The position numbers and the translations under genes are program-made. Below, piece after piece: positions 35,971-43,706 of a DNA stretch of 60,349 nucleotides. Location: contig CABUBH010000006.1 of the NCBI GenBank assembly GCA_902489775.1, forward strand, positions 1-60,349, in the 5' to 3' direction. Position 1 is the stretch's first letter; each line of letters begins with the position of its first letter. The stretch comes from an uncultured Collinsella sp. (lineage in GTDB: Bacteria; Actinomycetota; Coriobacteriia; Coriobacteriales; Coriobacteriaceae). Below the pieces are notes generated by a model that saw only the letters and a list, made by a program, of their open reading frames with translations, did no database searches and had not been told where the DNA came from.

Positions 35971-36047
35971 TGGTGCCCCCAGCGGGATTCGAACCCGCGA
36001 TATCCACCTTGAAAGGGTGGCGTCCTTGGCCGCTAGACGATGGGGAC
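35971..36047 (-). tRNA. tRNA-Glu (anticodon TTC)
   Basis: Read on the minus strand, 77 nt begin GTCCCCATCGTCTAGCGGCC and end GGGGGCACCA with CCA encoded. The anticodon loop is CTTTCAA (anticodon TTC) and the T arm is CGGGTTCGAATCCCG. The acceptor stem pairs over 7 bp with one G-T. Confidence 0.96.
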
Positions 36048-36146
36048 AGCGGGAAAGAGTATAGCAGACTTTTTTGTCGGCGCGTATATCGTTGGCAAAC
36101 TGGAAAACCACCACACAGGAGTAGGCTTCTATTCCGATTTTCAAAT

Positions 36147-36283
36147 ATCTCAATCTGTAACATCTGGGCGGGCAAATCGGCTCTATCTGTTACAGATCGA
36201 GATAGACGGCGGGCGTCGGGACGAACGTCTCAATCTGTAACAGTAAGACGATTTTTGGCGGTCTAGATGTTACAGATTGAGAC
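36147..36283. repeat. Tandem pair of ~57-bp hairpin repeats
   Basis: Unit 1: 36147-36162 pairs with 36188-36203 (15 of 16). Unit 2: 36227-36242 pairs with 36268-36283 (16 of 16). The arms are nearly the same in both units (core TCTCAATCTGTAACA), spaced 80 bp apart, with unrelated loops. They fill most of the 298-bp gap between tRNA-Glu and murT-gatD. Confidence 0.85.
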
Positions 36284-36305
36284 AAACCGCTGGGACGGGT
36301 CAAAA

Positions 36306-36338
36306 CCACCACAAAGGTGCCTGTCCCCTTTGTGGTGG
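36306..36338. repeat. Hairpin with GGGAC loop, family copy 1
   Basis: CCACCACAAAG pairs with CTTTGTGGTGG; read on the minus strand the 11-nt loop is GGGACAGGCAC. It is 8 bp past the murT-gatD stop and could act as its terminator. Copies with different stems but the same loop plan are at 43647-43675 and 51755-51783. Confidence 0.75.
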
Positions 36339-36345
36339 TAGGGCG

Positions 36346-38520
36346 CTAGGGGAGGAGCTTCATGGCGGCGTCGTGGGCGGCGTGCTCGTAGGTGTCGTCG
36401 AGGGGTTTGAGTGGCAGCAGCGCCATGGCCTGTGCGTCGCCGCGGCGCTCGAGAGCGTGGGCGATCAGCCAGTCGGCGAGCTCGGGGTTCTTGGGCAGCG
36501 CCGGGCCATGCAGATACGTGCCGATGACGCCCTTGTAGATGAGGCCCTCAAAGCCATCGTCGCCGTTGTTTCCGGTGCCCGTGACAACGGACATTCCGAG
36601 CGGTGTGGCGTCGGCGTCCAAAAGCGTGCGGCCGCCGTGGTTCTCGAATCCCACAAAGGGCTCGGGTGCCAGGTCGGTCTTGACGGCGACGTTGCCGATC
36701 ATGCGGTCGGAGCCGCGCACGGTCTCGGCGGCAATGATGCCCATGCCTTCGATGCGATCCTCACCCATGTAGTACGAACGACCGAGCAGCTGATAGCTGC
36801 CGCAGATGGCGAGCAGCGAACCGCTGTCCTCAACATAGGCCGCGACCTTGTCTTTTTGAGCGAGCAGTTCATGTGCAACCGCCAGCTGGTCGCGGTCGGA
36901 GCCGCCGCCCATCATGACGATATCGGCGTCGGTCAGGTCGAGCGTCTCGCCCATGTGGACCTCGTCCACACGCACGGGAATGCCGCGCCAGGCGCAGCGG
37001 CGTTCGAGCGCGATAACGTTGCCGCCGTCGCCATAGAGGTTGAGCGCATCGGGATACAGGTAGACGATGCGCAACGGGCGCGAAAGCTCGAGCGGCGCGA
37101 CGGCGGAAGGGATGGCGTTGCCATCGGCGCGGGCCACGGCGCGCCCGGCAACAACGTCGGCGGTGGCGCCCCTAAGCTCGTCGAGCTCCTTGACCAGCGG
37201 CGGGAAGGCCGTGTAGTTAGCGACGGCGTAGAAAGTGTCGCCGGCAGCCTCGTCTGCCACGGTGCCAATTGCCTGCGCGACGTCCGAGATAATTGCGGCA
37301 TTGATGCCGGCGTACTTGAGACGCACCTGCATATCGTGTGCACGCGTGCCGCCGGCAAAGGCGACAAGTCCTGGGGTATCGGCGATGCGCTCGAAGTCGA
37401 CGTCGTAGATCCAGGAGACATCGTGGCCGTCGGCACTGTTGTCGTTCAGGAAGAAAGCGCAGAGCCTGCCGCCTGCCGTTTTAATAGACTGGATCTGGCG
37501 ATCGAAGCCCACGGGATTCTTGGCCAGGTTTGCCTCGACGGTACGGCCGGCGATCTCCCAGCGGCCCATGCGTCCGCCGGCGGGCACGTAGGCATCGAGC
37601 GTGGGCTGCAGGTGCGCCGTATCCACGCCTAGCTCATGTGCGGCAAAGAATGCGGCGGCAACGTTGTAGACCATGTACAGGCCGTTGTAGCGCGTGGCGA
37701 TGTGCGCGGCTGGTGCGCTGGAATTAGATCCAAACACCGGGTCAAAACCATAGCCATCGCGACTGAGCTCTACATTCGTTACGCGGCGGACCAGTGCGGG
37801 GCGTGCCCAACCGCACGAGGGGCAATGGTAGGCGCCGAGTTGACCATACTGTACGTAGTCGTACTCCAACGGGGCGTTGCACTGCGAGCAAAAACGCGAG
37901 TCGCTGATGCGGTCAGACTCGGTGTCGGTGGCGCCATCGATGCCAAAGGCAATACTCGCGTTGGGAACGCGCGCGGCAATCGAGGCACACAACGGGTCGT
38001 CGGCGTTGTAGATGAGCGTTGTCGTCGGAGAGAGCTCCAACGCATGGGCGATGACGTCTTGGGTATGGTCGATCTCGCCATAGCGATCCAGCTGGTCGCG
38101 GAACAGGTTGAGCAGCACAAAGTACGTCGGCTTGAGCTTGGGCAGAACGCGTACGGTGTAAAGCTCATCGCACTCAAAAACGCCCACGCGCTTGCCACCG
38201 GCTCGCTTGAGGCCGCTGCGCGCCTCGAGCAGTGCGCCCACCACGCCCGGCTCCATGTTGTTGCCGGCGCGGTTGCATACCACGGTGGCGCCGCTGGCGG
38301 CAACGGCGTCGGCGATGAGGTTGGAGGTGGTGGTCTTGCCGTTGGTGCCGGTGATCACCACGCTGCGGTCGACAAGGCCGGCGAGGTCGCTCAGCAGCTC
38401 GGGGTCGATCTTCATGGCGATGCGGCCGGGGAGTACGCCGCCCTGGCGCTTAAGGACGGAGCGCAGCCCCCAGCGGGCGATATCGCTCGAGGTGCAGGCG
38501 AGAGATGAGCGGAAGTTCAT
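36346..38520 (-). CDS. murT-gatD: MurT-GatD fusion, lipid II isoglutaminyl synthase
   Basis: A 724-residue single chain joining two usually separate subunits. Residues 1-~450 are MurT: Mur-ligase P-loop GTNGKTTTS (58-66), NLFRDQLDRYGEID (138-151), a zinc ribbon C211/C214/C233/C236 and LNDNSADGHDVSWIYD (358-373). Residues ~482-724 are GatD: LNLYGDGGNVIAL, nucleophile Cys573 in AICGSYQ and His671 in TYLHGPALPKN. Together they amidate D-glutamate in lipid II, using glutamine for ammonia. A ~30-residue Ala-rich linker joins them. In Staphylococcus aureus the order is murT then gatD as two genes. Here it is last in an operon with two genes of unknown function. Confidence 0.93.
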   Translation of the reverse strand: MNFRSSLACTSSDIARWGLRSVLKRQGGVLPGRIAMKIDPELLSDLAGLVDRSVVITGTNGKTTTSNLIADAVAASGATVVCNRAGNNMEPGVVGALLEARSGLKRAGGKRVGVFECDELYTVRVLPKLKPTYFVLLNLFRDQLDRYGEIDHTQDVIAHALELSPTTTLIYNADDPLCASIAARVPNASIAFGIDGATDTESDRISDSRFCSQCNAPLEYDYVQYGQLGAYHCPSCGWARPALVRRVTNVELSRDGYGFDPVFGSNSSAPAAHIATRYNGLYMVYNVAAAFFAAHELGVDTAHLQPTLDAYVPAGGRMGRWEIAGRTVEANLAKNPVGFDRQIQSIKTAGGRLCAFFLNDNSADGHDVSWIYDVDFERIADTPGLVAFAGGTRAHDMQVRLKYAGINAAIISDVAQAIGTVADEAAGDTFYAVANYTAFPPLVKELDELRGATADVVAGRAVARADGNAIPSAVAPLELSRPLRIVYLYPDALNLYGDGGNVIALERRCAWRGIPVRVDEVHMGETLDLTDADIVMMGGGSDRDQLAVAHELLAQKDKVAAYVEDSGSLLAICGSYQLLGRSYYMGEDRIEGMGIIAAETVRGSDRMIGNVAVKTDLAPEPFVGFENHGGRTLLDADATPLGMSVVTGTGNNGDDGFEGLIYKGVIGTYLHGPALPKNPELADWLIAHALERRGDAQAMALLPLKPLDDTYEHAAHDAAMKLLP

Positions 38521-38565
38521 GAAGTCGTTCCTAACGTGAATGACATGGTCGGGGCGATCGCGTCG

Positions 38566-39609
38566 CTAAAAGCCGTAGCGGCGCGCAAATTCCTGGGCGA
38601 GCTGCGATACATCTTCGCAGGCGTTGGCCCAGGGGGCAAAGTCGGGGGTGTCCGAGATAATGCCGTCGGCCTCCCAAACTGCCTGGTGCGAAAGGTCCCA
38701 GGGGTCGCGCGGCTCGGGTCGGCAGGGAAGATACGGCGTCTGGTACATGGGGTTCAGCAAGAAGAACGCGCCACCCTCGCAACGGTTAGCGAACTCACGC
38801 AGCGCGCGCGTCGCCGGGCGCATCTTGTTCGTTTTGAACAGCAAGATCGTGCGGGCGAGCAGGTACCAGGGGGAGTTCTCGAGGGCATCGGCCCCCGTCT
38901 GCTCCTCGAGCTGGTGGGCCAGGGCAAAAAAGCCGTCCTGGTCTTCCAGGCGAGCGAGGGCGAGCAGCACGGTGCCGGCGGCCCGGGTGGGATAGCCTTC
39001 TGCTTTAAGGACGCGGCGAGCGTAGTTGGCAGCAGCACGGTAGCGGGCGCTCGCCATGCACAGCTGCGAGATGGCCTCGAGCGTGTGGAGCCACCCGATA
39101 AGGGCCGGCTCGCTCACGGTAAGGTCCGCTGCGGTGACACCGTCGGCCAAAACATTATTGGCCCAGTAGTGCGGGGCCTCCATATCAAACCCGGGCACGC
39201 TCTGTTGCAGGTAGTCGGCCGTGCTCGTCTCGAGCTTCATCAGGTCGCCCAGGCAGGCGTCGACGGGCGTGTCCGCTAGGATGATGGCGAGTAGCTGGGC
39301 ATCGACGGCCAGCGCATCGATGCGGACGATCTTGAGCAGTTCATCACGCATATCGTCGAACAGGCGGTTGCGCGTCTGCTCAAATTCCTCGTCGCTGCCC
39401 ATGTCCTCGATGCGATGGAGCTCGTCGAGCAGGTGGCGATGAACACCGGCATAGGACAGCAGCGCCTGAGCATGCTCGGACTGCGCATACTTTTGGGGAT
39501 TCGCACTAATGTCGTTATGGACAAGCTCGCGTGCTGCATCGGTGAGTTCGGGGTGCGATGCCAGATAGGTGCGCTCCAGATAGGCGGGGATGTAGACGCT
39601 CGAATCCAT
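38566..39609 (-). CDS. Helical-repeat protein of unknown function, operon gene 2
   Basis: A 347-residue soluble protein, strongly alpha-helical, with TPR-like helix pairs in the middle (ALIGWLHTLEAISQLCMASA and YRAAANYARRVLKAEGYPTR). No catalytic motif or signal peptide is seen. Its ATG overlaps the stop of the upstream gene (TAATG) and murT-gatD follows 45 bp later. The tail DPWDLSHQAVWEADGIISDT is rich in Trp and Asp. Co-transcription with MurT-GatD suggests a link to cell-wall or cell-division control, by context only. Confidence 0.72.
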   Translation of the reverse strand: MDSSVYIPAYLERTYLASHPELTDAARELVHNDISANPQKYAQSEHAQALLSYAGVHRHLLDELHRIEDMGSDEEFEQTRNRLFDDMRDELLKIVRIDALAVDAQLLAIILADTPVDACLGDLMKLETSTADYLQQSVPGFDMEAPHYWANNVLADGVTAADLTVSEPALIGWLHTLEAISQLCMASARYRAAANYARRVLKAEGYPTRAAGTVLLALARLEDQDGFFALAHQLEEQTGADALENSPWYLLARTILLFKTNKMRPATRALREFANRCEGGAFFLLNPMYQTPYLPCRPEPRDPWDLSHQAVWEADGIISDTPDFAPWANACEDVSQLAQEFARRYGF

Positions 39610-40685
39610 TAGAGGTCCCCTCCCTTAAATGGAAGCCCCTGCTCGGCCGCGCGCAGGATTCGTTCGTCGATCTGGGAGCGCACGATGTCGTTGGTGGCGA
39701 CCCAGGCGGCAAAGCTGGCGTTGTCGGGCGCGCCTAGGCCCTCCTGCAGCACCGGCGTCGCCTCGGACAGGGCAAGGACAAGCTCATCGGTGGAGCCCGG
39801 ACCTACGTTGACGCGAGCATAGACGCCATCGGGAAACTCGGTTTGGAAGTAGAGCGCCTCGGCTGCGTGCGGGCATGAGCGCACCAGGATGCGCAGGTAG
39901 TGCTCGGCTCCCTCGTAATCCAGCTCGCGCCAGGCTGCGCTCATCAGTGCGATGAGCGTCCACGGGTCCAGGTCGCGCTCCGCGTCCTTGGGACGGCGGC
40001 GCAGCGGCGTGTTGGCAAGATAGGGCACGGAGTGGGCGGAACGAAAACGCTTGAGCTCCTCGGCAGGGTATTCGAGCTTTGCCATGGCAAGCATCGCGGT
40101 ATGGCGGACGCCAGCGGGGTCGTTGGGCGCAAAGTCCAGGCTGCGATTCGCGGCATCCAGCGACATGCGGTAGCGGCCGCTAATGAGCGCGCGCGATGCC
40201 AAGGCGGCAAGCCAGCGCAGGTAGGGACGGCGGGTCAGGTCGCCTGCGGCCTCACGCTCGTAGGGGTCCTGCGCCGAGGCGATCTTGAGCGCCAAATCGT
40301 GCTCCACCTCGTCGCACTTGGACACCAGATACTGTACGTATTCCTCGTTGGATTCGGCGGTGAGCGCCGTCAGCATGCGCTGGGCATCCCAGTTGGCCGG
40401 ATCGAGCGCGGCTGCCTCGCGGAGCATGTTCTCGGCAGCGGCATCTTCTTGCTCTGCCTGGGCGTCGTCGGGGATAAAAGGGATGCGGTAGTCGACAGCC
40501 TCGACCACCTTGGCAATGAGGTGCCCGGCGCGGTCGCGATCGTGCACGATGAGCGGCGCGGGGTTGCGGGTGAATTGCTCCATCAGACGCTCGACGGCGG
40601 GGCCGTCAGTGAGCGGGATATTGTCGCGGCGCAAGGCCTCAAGAACGAGGCGATGGCAATCCTCTTGAATGGGATCGAATGCCAT
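39609..40685 (-). CDS. Helical-repeat protein of unknown function, operon gene 1
   Basis: A 358-residue soluble helical protein with TPR-like pairs (YLRWLAALASRALISGRYRM, then SLDAANRSLDFAPNDPAGVR, a pattern close to a TPR helix A/B). The ATG at 40685 follows AAAGGAGG; the frame open to 40715 is leader. It shares overall plan with the next gene, so the two may be distant paralogues or partners. No enzymatic motif is seen. It heads the three-gene unit that ends with murT-gatD. Confidence 0.72.
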   Translation of the reverse strand: MAFDPIQEDCHRLVLEALRRDNIPLTDGPAVERLMEQFTRNPAPLIVHDRDRAGHLIAKVVEAVDYRIPFIPDDAQAEQEDAAAENMLREAAALDPANWDAQRMLTALTAESNEEYVQYLVSKCDEVEHDLALKIASAQDPYEREAAGDLTRRPYLRWLAALASRALISGRYRMSLDAANRSLDFAPNDPAGVRHTAMLAMAKLEYPAEELKRFRSAHSVPYLANTPLRRRPKDAERDLDPWTLIALMSAAWRELDYEGAEHYLRILVRSCPHAAEALYFQTEFPDGVYARVNVGPGSTDELVLALSEATPVLQEGLGAPDNASFAAWVATNDIVRSQIDERILRAAEQGLPFKGGDL

Positions 40686-41054
40686 GGGGCCTCCTTTGCT
40701 GCGGTTAGGGTTCAAATGTCTCTATATAAAGGTCTAGTTTACCCGCATGTGGCACACCGGGGGTGCCGCACTTGGACTTGCACCTTTGCACCACGAAGAC
40801 GGATGTCGCACAAATGTCGGCACCTCAGTTGCGCGGGTGGTATCACAGTGCCGTAAACGGTCGATTTTTGGCGGCGAACGGGGCACATTTTGGAGGGGCA
40901 CAGTCCTACCCGGGATATGTGGTCAACCCTGATAAAACGTTTGCCCAGCTTGGGAGTATGAATGCCCCACAAGGGTCTTCAGGGATAGAAAAAACGTTTC
41001 ATCATTGTTGGCTTTAGGTGAATAACTGACCAACCAGAACGGTAAAATAGTGTT
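40686..41054. other. Divergent intergenic region, left part
   Basis: About 370 bp between the helical-protein operon and the alcohol dehydrogenase unit. No gene is convincing. A hairpin-like GTGGCAC...GTGCCGCAC is near 40747-40769. A TAAAAT -10-like hexamer lies at 41043-41048, just before the dehydrogenase operator. Confidence 0.5.
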
Positions 41055-41080
41055 TGTCTGAGCGTTGAGACGTTCAGACA
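41055..41080 (+). promoter_or_regulatory. Candidate operator of the alcohol dehydrogenase gene
   Basis: TGTCTGAGCGT and ACGTTCAGACA are inverted with one mismatch around GAG-containing centre, directly downstream of a TAAAAT -10. The dyad is unlike a Rex site. Confidence 0.5.
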
Positions 41081-41118
41081 TCGCGCATTGTCATCGCCGG
41101 CAACGCGCAAAACGGTCC

Positions 41119-41145
41119 TAACGGAGCCAATCGGGTGCTCCGTTA
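41119..41145 (+). promoter_or_regulatory. Leader hairpin of the alcohol dehydrogenase gene
   Basis: TAACGGAGC (41119-41127) pairs perfectly with GCTCCGTTA (41137-41145). There is no T run, so it is more likely a stability or attenuation element than a terminator. Confidence 0.5.
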
Positions 41146-41185
41146 TATACGCAAGTCTAAGAGGGGCTTGTTTAGGAGGCACAGT

Positions 41186-42409
41186 ATGGGACGTTTTACC
41201 AATCCTCGCGATCTGTACTTTGGTGAGGGCGCTCGCCACGAGGTGAAGAACCTCAAGGGAAAGAAGGCCATCATCGTTTCTGGCGGCAGCTCTATGCGCC
41301 GCGGCGGGTTCCTGCAGGACGTCGAGAACGACCTTAAGGAAGGCGGTTTCGAGGTCAAGCTGTTCGAGGGCGTCGAGTCCGACCCGTCCATCGAGACGGT
41401 CATGAAGGGCGCCGAGGCCATGCGCGAGTTCGAGCCCGACTGGATTATCGCCATCGGCGGCGGCTCGCCCATCGATGCCGCTAAGGCCATGTGGGTCTTC
41501 TACGAGTATCCCGAGGAGTCCTTCGATAACATCATCCAGCCGTTCAGCTTCCCCGAGCTGCGTCAGAAGGCTCATTTCTGCGCCATCTCCTCTACCTCCG
41601 GCACCGCTACCGAGGTCACCGCGTTCTCCGTCATTACCGACTACGCCAAGGGCATCAAGTACCCGCTGGCCGACTTCAACATCACCCCTGATGTCGCCAT
41701 CGTCGACCCCGAGCTCACCTACACCATGCCCGCCAAGCTGTGCGCTCACACCGGCATGGATGCTCTGACCCACTGCATGGAGGCCTACGTTTCCACCTGC
41801 GCCTCTATGTTCACCGACGCCAATGCTCTGCACGGCATCCGCGAGATCGTCGAGTGGCTGCCCAAGTCCTATGCTGGCGACCATGAGGCCCGTCAGCACA
41901 TGCACGAGGCTCAGTGCATCGCCGGTATCGCCTTCTCCTCGGGCCTGCTCGGCATCGTTCACTCCATGGCTCACAAGACCGGTGCAGCCTTTGAGAACGG
42001 CCACATCATCCACGGTGCTGCTAACGCCATGTACCTGGGCAAGGTCATCCAGTGGAACTCCAAGGACCCGCGTGCTGCCGAGCGTTACGCTTACGTGGCC
42101 AAGGAGATCCTGCACCTTCCCGGCGAGACCAACGAGGAGCTCATCGCTGCGCTCGTCCAGAAGATCCGCGACCTCAACGACCAGCTCAACATTCCGCAGT
42201 CCATCAAGGATTACGCGAATGGTGGCGTGAAGGTCGACGCCGAGAACCCGCAGATGGTTTCCGAGGAGGAGTTCCTCGCCAAGCTGCCCGAGATCGCCGC
42301 GAACGCCGAGCAGGACGCCTGCACGCCGGAGAACCCGCGTGAGACCAAGGCTGCCGACTTCGAGAAGATCCTCAAGGCCTGCTACTACGACACCGACATC
42401 GATTTCTAA
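41186..42409 (+). CDS. Iron-containing alcohol dehydrogenase
   Basis: A 407-residue NAD(P)H-linked dehydrogenase of the Fe-ADH (type III) family, reducing aldehydes to alcohols in fermentation. Visible are IIAIGGGSPIDAAKAMWV (dinucleotide binding), SSTSGTATEVTAFSVI, and the metal-ligand region DALTHCMEAY, GIVHSMAHKTGAAF and NGHIIHG. It resembles butanol-dehydrogenase-like members. The ATG at 41186 is preceded by TTTAGGAGG. It has its own operator-like dyad, leader hairpin and terminator. Confidence 0.94.
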   Translation: MGRFTNPRDLYFGEGARHEVKNLKGKKAIIVSGGSSMRRGGFLQDVENDLKEGGFEVKLFEGVESDPSIETVMKGAEAMREFEPDWIIAIGGGSPIDAAKAMWVFYEYPEESFDNIIQPFSFPELRQKAHFCAISSTSGTATEVTAFSVITDYAKGIKYPLADFNITPDVAIVDPELTYTMPAKLCAHTGMDALTHCMEAYVSTCASMFTDANALHGIREIVEWLPKSYAGDHEARQHMHEAQCIAGIAFSSGLLGIVHSMAHKTGAAFENGHIIHGAANAMYLGKVIQWNSKDPRAAERYAYVAKEILHLPGETNEELIAALVQKIRDLNDQLNIPQSIKDYANGGVKVDAENPQMVSEEEFLAKLPEIAANAEQDACTPENPRETKAADFEKILKACYYDTDIDF

Positions 42410-42430
42410 TCGACTCTTGTTATCGTAACG

Positions 42431-42476
42431 AGGGGCTCCGCACGTATCCGTACGGAGCCCCTTTCCTTTTTCTTTT
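42431..42476 (+). terminator. Terminator after the alcohol dehydrogenase gene
   Basis: AGGGGCTCCG (42431-42440) pairs with CGGAGCCCCT (42453-42462), then a T-rich run. Confidence 0.92.
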
Positions 42477-42492
42477 AGAGAATGGGATAGTT

Positions 42493-43593
42493 ATGGCTGC
42501 ATTTTTCAATAGCCCCAGCAAGTACATCCAGGGTCCGGACGAGCTCGCCAAGCTCGGCTCTTACGTTGAGCCGCTCGGCGCTAAGGCCCTCGTCATCGTG
42601 ACGCCTTCGGGCAAGAAGCGCGTCGGTGCCAAGATCGAGGGCGGCTTTGCCGAGGCTAAGGCCGAGCTGCTGTTTGAGGACTTTAACGGCGAGTGCTCCA
42701 AGGACGAGGTCGATCGCCTGGTTGCGCTCGCGCGCGACAACGGCTGCGACATCATCGTCGGTGTCGGTGGCGGCAAGATCCTCGACACCGCGAAGGCCGT
42801 TGCCTATTACCTGGAATCCCCGGTTATCATTTGCCCCACCATTGCTTCGACCGATGCCCCGTGCTCGGCGCTTTCGGTGCTCTATACCGATGACGGCCAG
42901 TTCGACAAGTACCTCTTCCTGAAGGCAAACCCCAACATTGTCCTGATGGATACGACGGTTATCGCGGCGAGCCCGGTGCGCCTGACGGTTTCCGGTATGG
43001 GCGATGCGCTCGCAACCTACTTTGAGGCCCAGGCGACGCATGATGCCGACGGTGGTACTTGTGCCGGCGGCAAAGGCGGAATGGCCGGCCTGGCGCTCGC
43101 CAAGCTCTGCTACGAGACGCTTATGGCCGATGGCGTCAAGGCCAAGGTTGCGCTGGAGAAGGGTGCGCTCACGCCTGCCGTCGAGCACATCATTGAGGCC
43201 AACACGCTGCTTTCGGGCATTGGCTTTGAGAGCTCGGGCCTTGCTGCTGCTCATGCCATCCACAATGGCCTGACGATGCTGCCCGAGTGCCACAGCATGT
43301 ATCACGGCGAGAAGGTCGCCTTTGGCACTATCGTCCAGCTGGTACTCGAGGATGCTCCGACTGAGAAGCTTGAGGAAGTCTTGGGCTTCTGCATTGAGCT
43401 GGGCCTGCCGGTCACGATGAAGGAGCTGGGCGTTGCCGAGGTTACGCGCGAGCAGGCCATGATTGTTGCCGAGGCCGCCTGCGCGCCCGATGACACCATG
43501 TGCAACATGCCGTTTGAGGTGACGCCCGAGATGGTCGCAAACGCCATCCTGGGTGCCGACGCGCTGGGCCACTACTATCTCATGGATGAGTAA
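42493..43593 (+). CDS. gldA: Glycerol dehydrogenase
   Basis: A 366-residue Zn/Fe-dependent polyol dehydrogenase of GldA type, oxidising glycerol to dihydroxyacetone or the reverse. Motifs: GVGGGKILDTAKAVAYY (NAD binding), CPTIASTDAPCSALSVLY, GMGDALATYFEA with the metal-binding Asp, and the His ligands in AHAIHNGL and MYHGEKVAFG. GAATGGGATAG precedes the ATG. It sits between two terminators and next to a diverged paralogue. Confidence 0.94.
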   Translation: MAAFFNSPSKYIQGPDELAKLGSYVEPLGAKALVIVTPSGKKRVGAKIEGGFAEAKAELLFEDFNGECSKDEVDRLVALARDNGCDIIVGVGGGKILDTAKAVAYYLESPVIICPTIASTDAPCSALSVLYTDDGQFDKYLFLKANPNIVLMDTTVIAASPVRLTVSGMGDALATYFEAQATHDADGGTCAGGKGGMAGLALAKLCYETLMADGVKAKVALEKGALTPAVEHIIEANTLLSGIGFESSGLAAAHAIHNGLTMLPECHSMYHGEKVAFGTIVQLVLEDAPTEKLEEVLGFCIELGLPVTMKELGVAEVTREQAMIVAEAACAPDDTMCNMPFEVTPEMVANAILGADALGHYYLMDE

Positions 43594-43605
43594 ATCAAGC
43601 TAAGG

Positions 43606-43641
43606 AAGGGGCAAAGCCGGCAGATGGCTTTGCCCCTTTTT
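43606..43641 (+). terminator. Terminator after gldA
   Basis: AAGGGGCAAAGCC pairs with GGCTTTGCCCCTT, followed by TTTT. Confidence 0.92.
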
Positions 43642-43646
43642 GCTAT

Positions 43647-43675
43647 GGTGCAAAGGGGTCAGGTTGCTTTGCACC
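43647..43675. repeat. Hairpin with GGGTC loop, family copy 2
   Basis: GGTGCAAAG and CTTTGCACC form a perfect 9-bp stem closing an 11-nt loop, GGGTCAGGTTG. The loop plan matches the copies at 36306-36338 and 51755-51783. Confidence 0.7.
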
Positions 43676-43706
43676 AATTGTTGTTGATGAAAGGGCGGAT
43701 TCTCGT

